From DATARN01 sp963851105 (GTDB lineage: Bacteria; Actinomycetota; Acidimicrobiia; Acidimicrobiales; Palsa-688), in NCBI GenBank assembly GCA_963851105.1, contig CAWKNP010000010.1, positions 1 through 64,000 of the forward strand: 64,000 bases of DNA. Direction: 5' to 3'. The position numbers were made by a program, and so were the translations under genes. Positions 36,523-44,748 of this stretch are shown one piece after another. The notes under the pieces are model-generated. The model had not been told where the DNA came from. It did not search any database and saw nothing but the letters and a program-made list of their open reading frames with translations. How positions within the stretch are numbered: the stretch's first letter is position 1; the number at the start of each line of letters is the position of its first letter.

Positions 36523-37614
36523 TTGACAGCCACCTCCGATCTCAGCACGATCCTTCCCGTGGAGACGCTACTCGGGCGCACCGCGCTGGCCTTCAGCGGC
36601 GAATCACATGACGTGGCCGACCTGGTACTCGTTGGACTGCTCACGGGTGAATGGCAGACACTCGAGGACAACGTTGCCCACGGGATAGCCCTGGAGGCCC
36701 GGCAGGTAGGTCCGTGCGACGGCGATGTCGCGGAGGCGGTGCGCGCCTTTCGATACGAGCGACGGTTGATCGCAGCCGCGGAACTTCAGACGTGGTTGTC
36801 GGAGCGGTCGCTGCGACTCTGCGATCTCGAAGGAGTTTTGCGACGACGGGGGTTGCGAGAAGCTCACGACCCCCGTGACTCTCCCGTCCACCAGAAGGGA
36901 CCAGACAAGGAGCTCATGCGCTCCGAAGCGATCTGTGGGGGATGGCTGATGCGATGGGCCGAGACCCTGAAGGCGTGGCAGGCCGGTTGCCTGGCCGTAC
37001 ACACGCTGGACATCGAACCACCGGCTGTTTGGCCGCCGGCGCCGGCGGGCGCCGAGGTCGAGGTCGTCGTGACCGAGGCACTGGCTGACATGGCCTCTGG
37101 CCTGCCGACACTGGCCGGCGAAGTCCTCCGCCGGCGTGCCCGCCGGCTTGTCTCGTTGAAGGACGGCTACACCTGGCTCCGACTGAATGGGGTTGCGGAG
37201 GTGGAAGTAGACGCACGGGTGGCCGAACACCGGCTCGACTGGACCGTCGTGCACGGAAACGAACTGAGCTTCGATCGCCAAGGCGCGGCCCTCGAGACCC
37301 GCCTGCGGGTGCGCTACGACGGCGACACCCTGGGGGTCGTGGCGAAGGCCATCGGACGAACCACCTTGCCGTGCCAACTCGAGCTGGGAGCCATGCCGGC
37401 CTCGGTCGCCGCCGAGCTGTTGGCCGCCTACCCGGGAGAGCTCATCGGCCCCTGGCGACACGGCGATTGCTGGCGGGTGTTGGAGCTCGGCCGCCGGGTC
37501 GAACCCGGATCCGCAGTGGACGGACACCTGCGGTCTCGCGCACGCGACGAGCTCCTCGACGAACTCGTCGGACGCTTCGCGGCCGGCAAGGCGGCCATTG
37601 TTGCCGCCCTCTGA
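36523..37614 (+). CDS. Parvulin-related protein, candidate peptide-maturation factor
   Basis: 363 residues. The C-terminal ~150 residues resemble a PpiC/SurA-type prolyl isomerase region: LPCQLELGAMPASVAAELLA, YPGELIGPWRHGDCWRVLEL, then a basic/acidic helix (RARDELLDELVGRF). The N-terminal half is helical and unassigned. Parvulin-like proteins beside C39 exporters are known in peptide-export loci, including cyanobacterial ones. The stop overlaps the exporter start by 17 bp, so the two are coupled. Start uncertain: TTG 36523, or GTG 36559 (VETLLGRTALAF). Family assignment is tentative. Confidence 0.55.
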   Translation: MTATSDLSTILPVETLLGRTALAFSGESHDVADLVLVGLLTGEWQTLEDNVAHGIALEARQVGPCDGDVAEAVRAFRYERRLIAAAELQTWLSERSLRLCDLEGVLRRRGLREAHDPRDSPVHQKGPDKELMRSEAICGGWLMRWAETLKAWQAGCLAVHTLDIEPPAVWPPAPAGAEVEVVVTEALADMASGLPTLAGEVLRRRARRLVSLKDGYTWLRLNGVAEVEVDARVAEHRLDWTVVHGNELSFDRQGAALETRLRVRYDGDTLGVVAKAIGRTTLPCQLELGAMPASVAAELLAAYPGELIGPWRHGDCWRVLELGRRVEPGSAVDGHLRSRARDELLDELVGRFAAGKAAIVAAL

Positions 37615-38059
37615 CCACCCAGAGTCCGCCATCGCTCCGGCCTCGGTGTCCCCGGACATAGATCCGGTACTTCTCGGGCTGCGAGTGATGGAACCGCTGT
37701 CCGACGAGGAGCGCCGGCTGGTCGCGGCGTGCTTCGAATCCGTTGAATTCGAGTTCGGGGAAATGGTCGTCGCCGAAGGCGAGCCCGCGGACGCCTACTT
37801 CGTCATTGGGTCCGGGCGGGCGCGGGTCTTGACGTCCGGCGCCGACGGCCTCGAAGTCCCGCTCGGCATCCTGGGTCCGGGCGACGCCTTCGGCGAGGTG
37901 GCCTTGGTCGAGCAGGCGCCGCGATCGGCCTCGGTGCGGGCATCGACACAGCTCGAGGCATGGCGCCTCGATCGCAGCGTGTTCGTCGCACTGCTGGCGC
38001 TGCATCCGACGTTGCGGGATTCCTTCGGCGTGGAGATCCGGTCGATGCGCCAAGGCTGA
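37598..38059 (+). CDS. Exporter, first part: cyclic-nucleotide-binding domain (split by a frameshift)
   Basis: A complete cyclic-nucleotide-binding domain (FEFGEMVVAEGEPADAYFVI, phosphate-binding cassette FGEVALVEQAPRSASVRA with the conserved Arg). It stops at 38059, but one frame over the text continues without a gap (ADFLRLHPAFVGLGHDQLLE) into the second binding domain, C39 peptidase and ABC transporter. Removing one G near 38054 (CAAGGCTGAC) gives MRQADFLRL and one protein of ~1035 residues. I read this as the N-terminus of the exporter. The TTG start overlaps the preceding gene. Confidence 0.75.
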   Translation: MLPPSDHPESAIAPASVSPDIDPVLLGLRVMEPLSDEERRLVAACFESVEFEFGEMVVAEGEPADAYFVIGSGRARVLTSGADGLEVPLGILGPGDAFGEVALVEQAPRSASVRASTQLEAWRLDRSVFVALLALHPTLRDSFGVEIRSMRQG

Positions 38060-38183
38060 CTTCCTGCGCCTCCATCCCGCGTTTGTCGGTCTGGGCCACG
38101 ATCAACTACTCGAACTGATCGAAAACACCCGTCAGCTTGCGCTGGCCGACGGCGATCTCGTCCCCGCTTGGTCGGGAGAGCAA

Positions 38184-40709
38184 GTGGACACCTATGTCGT
38201 GAGGAGTGGCCGGTTGGCGGCGGTCGCCGGTGGTCAGACGCTCTACCACCTCCACATCGGGGACGTGTTCGACAAGAACCCAGACGCTGGGGCGCGACAA
38301 GCCGTGGGTGATGTGACGCTGCTCGAACTCGACGGGGACACCTTGCGCCGATTGGTCGCGACCCATCCCGAGGTCGGGGCCCGGCTCGAACGACGCAAGG
38401 CCTTGGCGGCCCGCCGCCAGAGAGTCGGGGCGCCGGCGGTCGAGGAGAAAGGAGCCTACCCGCGAGCCAGCGAGGAGGCACTGCTCGAGGCGGTGGCCGA
38501 GGAACAAGGCGAGGCCGAATCGTCGGACCAGCGGTCGCCCCCGAAGCGACGGCGGCGGCTTCGTCGGCCGCGGTTTCCCGTGGTACGGCAGGTCGACTCG
38601 ATGGATTGCGGTGCCGCCTGTGTGGCCATGTTGTGCCGCCATTTCGGCCACGACGTGTCGTTGCCTGCCATCCGCGCGGCCGTCGGGACAGGACTCGACG
38701 GCACCAGTTTGAGAGGGATTATGCGGGGCGGCGCTGAGATGGGCGTCGAGTTCCGCGCCGTGAAGTCCTCTCCCGACAAGCTGCCCGCCCTCTCGATGCC
38801 GCTCATCCTCCATTGGGGTGGCAACCACTGGGTCGTGATTTATGAGTTGCGGGACGGCAAGGCCTTCCTCGCCGACCCGGCGCTTGGGCTGCGAACCGTC
38901 GACGTCTCCGAGTTGGCGAAAGAATGGTCGGGGTACGCCGCCATTCCGACTCCCACGGCCCGCCTGGCTGAGGCCCCGCGGGGCGGGGTGAAACTCCGGT
39001 GGCTGCTTCCCTTCGTGCGGCCCCACTACAGCGCCCTTGTCCTGGCCGCGGTCCTTGCGTTGGTCGCAACCGGGCTCCAGATGACGCTACCGATCATGAC
39101 CCAAGTGGTGATCGACGGACTCTTGCACCATCGCGGTGCCGGGTGGGCGTCGCTGACCGTGGGCGTCATCGGGCTGGCCTTGCTGGGCGCGGTGGGATTC
39201 ACCATCCTCCAGCGCCACCTTCTCGCTCGCATCGCCGTCAAGGTCGACGGCCGGGCCCTGGACTACCTGGCCGAGCGGCTCCTGCGGTTGCCCGTCGGGT
39301 ATTTCCAAGTGCGACGCACCTCCGACATCCAAAGGCGGCTCGAGGGCATGCGCGAGGTCCGCCGCGTCCTGGTGGAAGACGGCGTCTTTGCCGTTACCTC
39401 CGCCTTCCAGCTGCTTGTGGCCTTCGTGGTGATGGCCGTGTACTCCCGGGTGGTGGCCGTGTTGTTCCTGGCCATCACGCCGGTCTATGGACTGCTCATG
39501 CGGTACTCGGCTCGCCGGTTGAAGCCCGCCTTCGACTCGCTCGAGGAAGCATTCGGCCGCTATCAGGGCAAGCAGCTCGATGCCATACGCGGCATCGAGG
39601 TCGTCAAGGTCTCCGGCGCCGAGGAGGGCTTCCGGCGCACCTTGGTGCGGGAGTTCGATGGCCTGCAACATCGGCTCTACCGCCGCGACGTCACGCTGCT
39701 GGTGTACGACGGCCTGGTCTCGCTGGCCACCCTCGGCGTGGTCGCCTTCTTCTTGTGGGTCGGCGCTCTGCTCGTGATCCACAGGTCGTTGAGCGTGGGT
39801 GGCCTGGTCGCGGTGAACGCCCTCGTGCTCACGGCCAACGCCCCGCTGCGCACGCTGCTGGCGTTCTGGGATCAACTCCAGTTCGTCGGCGTGCTGCTGG
39901 CCCGGCTGCAAGACGTCCATGAGCAACAGCCCGAGCAGGAGCCCGACGCCACACGGACGTCCCTGCACGCCTTGGCCGGTCACGTCCGCCTTCGTGATGT
40001 CTGCTTCCACTACCCCCAGACCCCGGACCAGGAAATACTCAATGGCATCTCGCTCGACGTGCCCGCCGGACTCACGGTGGCATTCGTCGGCCGGTCGGGC
40101 TCGGGCAAGTCGACACTCCTGCGGTGCCTGGCCGGGCTGCTGATGCCTACAAGCGGCTCGATCGAATATGACGGGCTGGACCTGCGCCACGTCGAGCTCA
40201 CGGAGCTACGTGGCAAGATTGGATTCGTCCTCCAGGAGCCGTATCTATTTGACGCCACCATCGCCGACAACATCGCCTTCGGTCATGAGGATCCCGATCC
40301 AGGGCGCATCTCCGACGCCGCGGCCATCGCAAACGCGGCCGAGTTCGTGCAGCGGTTGCCCCTCGGCTACCAGACCCGCGTCGGCGACTCGGGGCTGCGA
40401 CTCTCGACCGGTCAGGCGCAGCGACTTTCCATTGCTCGCGCGGTCTACGACCAACCCCCGGTCCTCATGATGGACGAGCCAACGAGCGCCCTCGACTCTG
40501 AAGCTGAGCGAGCGGTCAAGGAAGGTATTGAACGGCTCATGCGGGGCCGCACCGCCTTCGTCGTGGCCCACCGGCTCTCGACCATTCGCGACGCCGACCT
40601 GATCTGCGTGCTCGAACAGGGCCGGCTGGTCGAGCGGGGCACCCACGACGAACTGATCGAGCGCCAGGGGCTCTATGCCTATCTCTACGGGCAGCAGCTC
40701 ACGACCTGA
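38184..40709 (+). CDS. Exporter, main part: second cyclic-nucleotide-binding domain, C39 leader peptidase and ABC transporter
   Basis: From GTG 38184, though coding sense is continuous from ~38055. Residues ~1-80 complete the second nucleotide-binding domain. The C39 peptidase follows a basic linker: catalytic Cys in VDSMDCGAACVAMLCRHFG, His in WGGNHWVVIYEL, Asp in FLADPALG. Then six membrane segments (~255-540) and an ATPase with Walker A VGRSGSGKST, signature LSTGQAQRL, Walker B VLMMDEPTSALD. C39 exporters cut leaders after Gly-Gly and secrete the core. The five peptides at 47.9-49.9 kb end their leaders in Gly-Gly and are the likely substrates. Confidence 0.88.
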   Translation: MDTYVVRSGRLAAVAGGQTLYHLHIGDVFDKNPDAGARQAVGDVTLLELDGDTLRRLVATHPEVGARLERRKALAARRQRVGAPAVEEKGAYPRASEEALLEAVAEEQGEAESSDQRSPPKRRRRLRRPRFPVVRQVDSMDCGAACVAMLCRHFGHDVSLPAIRAAVGTGLDGTSLRGIMRGGAEMGVEFRAVKSSPDKLPALSMPLILHWGGNHWVVIYELRDGKAFLADPALGLRTVDVSELAKEWSGYAAIPTPTARLAEAPRGGVKLRWLLPFVRPHYSALVLAAVLALVATGLQMTLPIMTQVVIDGLLHHRGAGWASLTVGVIGLALLGAVGFTILQRHLLARIAVKVDGRALDYLAERLLRLPVGYFQVRRTSDIQRRLEGMREVRRVLVEDGVFAVTSAFQLLVAFVVMAVYSRVVAVLFLAITPVYGLLMRYSARRLKPAFDSLEEAFGRYQGKQLDAIRGIEVVKVSGAEEGFRRTLVREFDGLQHRLYRRDVTLLVYDGLVSLATLGVVAFFLWVGALLVIHRSLSVGGLVAVNALVLTANAPLRTLLAFWDQLQFVGVLLARLQDVHEQQPEQEPDATRTSLHALAGHVRLRDVCFHYPQTPDQEILNGISLDVPAGLTVAFVGRSGSGKSTLLRCLAGLLMPTSGSIEYDGLDLRHVELTELRGKIGFVLQEPYLFDATIADNIAFGHEDPDPGRISDAAAIANAAEFVQRLPLGYQTRVGDSGLRLSTGQAQRLSIARAVYDQPPVLMMDEPTSALDSEAERAVKEGIERLMRGRTAFVVAHRLSTIRDADLICVLEQGRLVERGTHDELIERQGLYAYLYGQQLTT

Positions 40710-40804
40710 ACCCGGCCGGGGTAGGTGCGGAGCGACGCTGAAGACGCCATGATGAAGTCGAAGATCTTCTGACGGGCAGGGAATGCAGTCGAGAAAGTAG
40801 GAAA

Positions 40805-41086
40805 ATGCCGAGGTACGTGGTGGAGCGAACATTCGACGTGGAGGAGGACGCCATGCCCGCGGTCGGGACCCGTTCGCGGCGCCTCGTCGAAGAGGAGTTC
40901 CCGGAAATCATCTGGGAGCACAGCCATGTCGTGGTCGACGCCGACGGGACGCTGAAGTCGTTCTGCATTTATGCCGCGCCCGACGAGGAGACGATTCGGC
41001 GTCACGGCGCGCTGCTCGGCAGCCACTTGATCAACCACATCTACGAGATCGGCGGCGACATCACTCCCGAGGACTTCCCACTCTGA
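40805..41086 (+). CDS. DUF4242 family small protein (nickel-binding-like)
   Basis: 93 residues, RYVVERTFDVEEDAMPAV, FPEIIWEHSHVVVDADGTLK, SFCIYAAPDEETIRRHGALL, YEIGGDITPEDF. This is a full-length match to the pattern of DUF4242 proteins; some members bind nickel. Preceded by TAGGAAA. It ends inside the 3' end of the convergent cyclase gene (46-bp overlap). A role in the RiPP locus is only suggested by position. Confidence 0.8.
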   Translation: MPRYVVERTFDVEEDAMPAVGTRSRRLVEEEFPEIIWEHSHVVVDADGTLKSFCIYAAPDEETIRRHGALLGSHLINHIYEIGGDITPEDFPL

Positions 41087-43299
41087 TCCGACTGTCCCGT
41101 CTGGGCGCCGGGTTCCCCGCGGCCTGCGTCGGAGAGCCGTAGGTGGTAAAGCGTCTGCTGCGCGACCGCCAGCCGTAGCCGCACCACCTTGCGTTTCTGG
41201 AGGTCGTCCTCGTCGATGAGCGTCAGAGCTTGGCGGTACAGCGACACCGCCTGTTCTTTGGCCCAGCCTCGGCTGGCCTGATCAGCGGCGGCAATCACGT
41301 AGCCGACCGCCCGCTCCTTGTCGCCGGCTTCCAACCAGTGGTGGCCGAGCTCGGCCGGAGACTCCCGATCGGCGTGGAGGTCTTCGAGGAATGCCGCCAC
41401 CGCGCCATGAGCGGCCCGGCGTCGGGATCTGGGCAGGGCGGCATAGGCCACGTCACGGATGAGGGCGTGCTTGAACCGGAACTGCCGCTCATCGCGAAAG
41501 CGCGAGGCCGTTTCCTCGCGGATGAAGTCCCGCGACGCCAGCGAATCGATCAGCTCGGGCAACAGCGCGGGCTGCTCGCTCAACCCCGCAAGGGCGCCGA
41601 CCCAGAAGACTCGCCCGACCACCGAAGCGTCGAGGAGCACCGCGCGTTCGAGCGGAGGGATGGCATCAAGTCTGGCTGCGATGATGCCGCGGATGCTGGT
41701 GGGGAGCTCGCCGCCGGGCCGTGCCGATCGTTCCGAGACCGACGCCACCAGCTCCTCGATAAAAAGCGGATTGCCGTCCCCTGCCTCGCCGATGTCGTCC
41801 GCGGTGGCCGCCAGGTTCGCGCCGGCGGCCCGGGTGAGCAGGCGATGGGCCAGCTCGCGGGCATCGGCCCGGCCGAGCGGTTCGAGGGCGAGCACGACAC
41901 CACCGGGGTGTCGACCCCAGCTCGGCTTCCGATCCACCAGGTCCGGTCGGGCCGCCGCCAGGATCAGCAGCGGTGCACTGTTGATGTCCGTGCTGAGCAC
42001 GTCGATCAGATCGAGCACGCTCGATTCGGCCCAGTGCAGGTCCTCGAACACCAACACCGTCGGCGCGGCGTCGGCGATCGCACGGACGACGCGTCGTGCC
42101 GACTCGAAGAGGATGTTGCGGTCGCGCACGTCACCGACCCGGGAGCCTTCGTTAGGCAGCCCGAGCAGCATCCCGAGGTGGGCCACGATGTCGCCGATGT
42201 CTTCGTCGCCGAAGAACGCGGGAAGCGTGGCGCGCAGCACCTGGGCGGCGACGCTCGGTGGGTCGCCGCTCACCACGCCGGTCAGCTGCTTGATCTGCTG
42301 GCCGAAGGCGTCATACGGGCTGCTCTCGCCGTAGGGGAGGGAGCGACCGACCAGCACCTGGGCACCGGTGCCGCGCGCGGCAGCGGCGAACTCCGCGACC
42401 AGCCGGCTCTTGCCCACGCCGGGTAAGCCCAAGATGGTCACCGAGCGCGGTTGGCGCTGGCCCAGCACGAACTGCCACGCCTCGGCGAGTACCTGTAACT
42501 CGCCATCGCGACCGATGATCGGCGTTTCCGGCCGCCCCGAGCGTTCACCGGGCAGTCGCGGCGCCCCGCGGGCCCGCCAGGCCGTGACGGGGCGCTTTTT
42601 TCCCTTGACTGAGAGTGGATCGAGCAGGTCGTAGTCGATCACCGAACTCGTACAGCGATACGTCTCCTGGCCGACGACGACGGTGCTTGGCGGGGCTGCG
42701 GTTTGCAGCCGCGCCGCCGTGTTGACGACGTCACCGGCGACCATCCCCTCGCCCTCGAGCGTCCGGGCGTCAAGAGCGACGAGCGCCTCTCCGGTGTTCA
42801 CACCGACGCGGACCGCGAGCGCCGGCTCCGATCCCTCGACCTTCATCGTGGCGACCTCGTCGAGTATCTGCAGCGCCGCTCGTACCGCCCGCTCGGGGTC
42901 ATCACCGTGCGCGATCGGCGCCCCGAAGACGCCCATGACGGCGTCTCCGATGAACTTCTCGACCGTTCCGCCGAAGGACTCGATCACCCGCCGCAGCGTC
43001 GTGTAATACGGCGAGAGGATGGCCCGAACGTCCTCGGGGTCAAGTCGCTCGGCGCGCGACGTGAATCCGACCAGATCGGCGAACAACACCGTAACGACCC
43101 GCCGTTCCTCGCGGTCAGGCCTCGGGTCCACCGCCTGGTGCAGCGGCATCCCGCAGCGCCCGCAGAACCTGAAATCGGCCGGAACCTGCGCTCCACACTG
43201 GGCGCAGGTGACCTCAAGCGCGCCGCCACACGTGGCGCAGAACCCTTGGCCGAGGTCGTTCTCGTGGCCGCAGCCTGGACACGGGCCTCGTTCCGACAT
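41041..43299 (-). CDS. Class III nucleotidyl cyclase with zinc ribbons and AAA ATPase domain
   Basis: 752 residues. Two zinc ribbons at the N-terminus (CPGCGHENDLGQGFCATCGG, CAQCGAQVPADFRFCGRCG), then a class III cyclase domain with metal Asp residues (VTVLFADLVGFTSRAERL; EKFIGDAVMGVFGAP) and the transition-state Asn/Arg (GDVVNTAARLQ). An AAA domain has Walker A ILGLPGVGKSRLVAEFA and Walker B LVFEDLHWAESS. The C-terminus is short compared with related ~1000-residue proteins. It would make cAMP or cGMP. It lies 330 bp from the exporter gene that carries cyclic-nucleotide-binding domains, so a functional link is plausible. Confidence 0.87.
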   Translation of the reverse strand: MSERGPCPGCGHENDLGQGFCATCGGALEVTCAQCGAQVPADFRFCGRCGMPLHQAVDPRPDREERRVVTVLFADLVGFTSRAERLDPEDVRAILSPYYTTLRRVIESFGGTVEKFIGDAVMGVFGAPIAHGDDPERAVRAALQILDEVATMKVEGSEPALAVRVGVNTGEALVALDARTLEGEGMVAGDVVNTAARLQTAAPPSTVVVGQETYRCTSSVIDYDLLDPLSVKGKKRPVTAWRARGAPRLPGERSGRPETPIIGRDGELQVLAEAWQFVLGQRQPRSVTILGLPGVGKSRLVAEFAAAARGTGAQVLVGRSLPYGESSPYDAFGQQIKQLTGVVSGDPPSVAAQVLRATLPAFFGDEDIGDIVAHLGMLLGLPNEGSRVGDVRDRNILFESARRVVRAIADAAPTVLVFEDLHWAESSVLDLIDVLSTDINSAPLLILAAARPDLVDRKPSWGRHPGGVVLALEPLGRADARELAHRLLTRAAGANLAATADDIGEAGDGNPLFIEELVASVSERSARPGGELPTSIRGIIAARLDAIPPLERAVLLDASVVGRVFWVGALAGLSEQPALLPELIDSLASRDFIREETASRFRDERQFRFKHALIRDVAYAALPRSRRRAAHGAVAAFLEDLHADRESPAELGHHWLEAGDKERAVGYVIAAADQASRGWAKEQAVSLYRQALTLIDEDDLQKRKVVRLRLAVAQQTLYHLRLSDAGRGEPGAQTGQSDQSGKSSGVMSPPIS

Positions 43300-43617
43300 G
43301 CAGTCGCCGCCCTATCCCTCTACGACCATTGTCGCGTCAGCGACGCCAAGTCTCGCAGATACGCACCTCTGGTGGTGCACTACGAGTTCGAGGACCTGGC
43401 CCTCGGCGTGTTCGGGTACGGAAGGGGGATCGGGCCAGTCGGGGCGGTTCCCCCTTTGACCGCGGTGACATCGTCGTCCGTAATGTCAAGGTCGAGTGTC
43501 GCGGCCTGTTCCTCTGGCTCGCGACCAATTGTGTCCTGAGTCATGGGATTGGTGTGAAGATCGGGCGATTACCCGATGCCCGCGTGATCGGCACGCCCCT
43601 ATTTTAGCCGCGGTGGT
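43300..43617. other. Divergent promoter region between cyclase and lanC
   Basis: 318 bp between the cyclase start (minus) and the lanC start (plus). It contains operator B at 43560-43577 and a TATTTT sequence at 43600-43605 that could serve as a lanC -10 element. No gene supported. Confidence 0.5.
43560..43577. promoter_or_regulatory. Candidate operator B of the RiPP locus
   Basis: ATCGGG-CGATTA-CCCGAT, 40 bp before the lanC start and just upstream of CCCCTATTTT, a position suitable for activating or blocking the lanC promoter. Half-sites and spacing are identical to copies A and C. Confidence 0.62.
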
Positions 43618-44748
43618 GTGGTGGCCGTCGACCTGACCTCCCTTGCGGTCGCTACCGCCAAGCGGTACTCCAACCCGGAATCGGCTGGCATGCGTCTGCC
43701 AGCGGCGCCGCACGCGTCGCTCGCTTACGGAGCCGCCGGCGTAGCCTATTTCCTGCTCCGCCACGCCAGCTTCGGGGGCGGCGACGCGTCGCTCGAGGCT
43801 TCGGCTCGCTGGCTGGCCCGGGCCGAAGCCGACCGCGGTGACGCCCGGGCGTTCACGACGGTTGATCCACCGCTGAACGAGCTTCCCGTCGAGTCACTGC
43901 TCTACCACGAGCCCGGCCTCTGGTGGATGGGCGCCCGGTTGGCCGCCGCCCGCCAGGACCAAGAGGGGGTCGGGGCTGCGGCCGTTCAGTTCGCCGACGC
44001 CACCATGGAGATGGCGACCCACACCGCCAACCGCGACGTCATGTTCGGCAAGGCGGGGCTGTTGCTCGGCTGCGCCCAGTTGGTCGAGAGCATCGACGAC
44101 CCCGACGCCGCCCGACCGGTCGAGGTCGCGGGCGTCGGTCTGGCCGCGGACCTGGCAGGGTTGGCGGAGCGCCACGGCGCCCCTCCTGGTGACCACGCCC
44201 TCGACACGTTGGGCCCGTCGCACGGGTGGGCTGGGGTGGCGCACGCCCTGTTGCGGTGGAGCATCGCCACCTCGAGCCCCCCGGCTCCAGAAGCACTGGC
44301 CCTGCTCGACCGGCTCCGCGGCCTGCGACGGCCCTCCGGTCGCTGGCCGGTTCGCGCCGGCTCGCGCGAAGTGTGGCGCGGGTGGTGTCACGGCAGCGCC
44401 GGCTGGGCCCAGGTCTGGGCGCAGGCGTGGCGGGCCACGGGCGACGAGCAGGCGCTGGCGCTGGCGGTGGCGTGTGCCGACGATGGCCTGGCGGCGGTGG
44501 ACGATGGGCCCAGCCTGTGTTGCGGCCGCGCCGGGGAGGGGTTCGCCGCCCTCACCCTGTTTCGGGTCACCGGCGACGATCGGTGGGTCGTCGGCGCCGA
44601 GCGGGCGCTGGCCGATGCCGTCCGTGGCCTCGAGGACTATCGAGAACCGCCTCAGCGGCTGTTCTCGGGCGCCCTCGGGGTCGCCCTGTTGGCCAGCGAA
44701 CTTGAGGATCCGTGCCGGGCCGCCATGCCCGTGTTCGAGGCGGCCTGA
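43618..44748 (+). CDS. lanC: LanC-like lanthionine cyclase
   Basis: 376 residues. LanC cyclases add Cys thiols to dehydrated Ser/Thr to form lanthionine rings. The toroid repeats are visible (SLAYGAAGVAYFLLRH, VMFGKAGLLLGCAQL, SHGWAGVAHALLRW with His202). Zinc ligands are Cys257 in GWCHGSAGW and Cys301-Cys302 in LCCGRAGEG. Most LanC proteins have Cys-His at the last pair; Cys-Cys gives a three-Cys site as in the ProcM group, noted for tolerant ring formation. GTG starts at 43618 or 43621, no clear ribosome site. The 3' end overlaps lanB. Confidence 0.85.
   Translation: MVAVDLTSLAVATAKRYSNPESAGMRLPAAPHASLAYGAAGVAYFLLRHASFGGGDASLEASARWLARAEADRGDARAFTTVDPPLNELPVESLLYHEPGLWWMGARLAAARQDQEGVGAAAVQFADATMEMATHTANRDVMFGKAGLLLGCAQLVESIDDPDAARPVEVAGVGLAADLAGLAERHGAPPGDHALDTLGPSHGWAGVAHALLRWSIATSSPPAPEALALLDRLRGLRRPSGRWPVRAGSREVWRGWCHGSAGWAQVWAQAWRATGDEQALALAVACADDGLAAVDDGPSLCCGRAGEGFAALTLFRVTGDDRWVVGAERALADAVRGLEDYREPPQRLFSGALGVALLASELEDPCRAAMPVFEAA

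Noticed and set aside
39087..40190. Long minus-strand ORF opposite the exporter
   Set aside because: Shadow of the ABC transporter frame; low-complexity Gln/His/Asp composition.
40805..41086. DUF4242 protein as an additional RiPP precursor
   Set aside because: It is a full-length globular family member without a leader or Gly-Gly site.
41230..42426. Long plus-strand ORF opposite the cyclase
   Set aside because: Antisense of the cyclase gene; no domain, and the minus strand has clear catalytic motifs. Long antisense ORFs are expected in GC-rich DNA.
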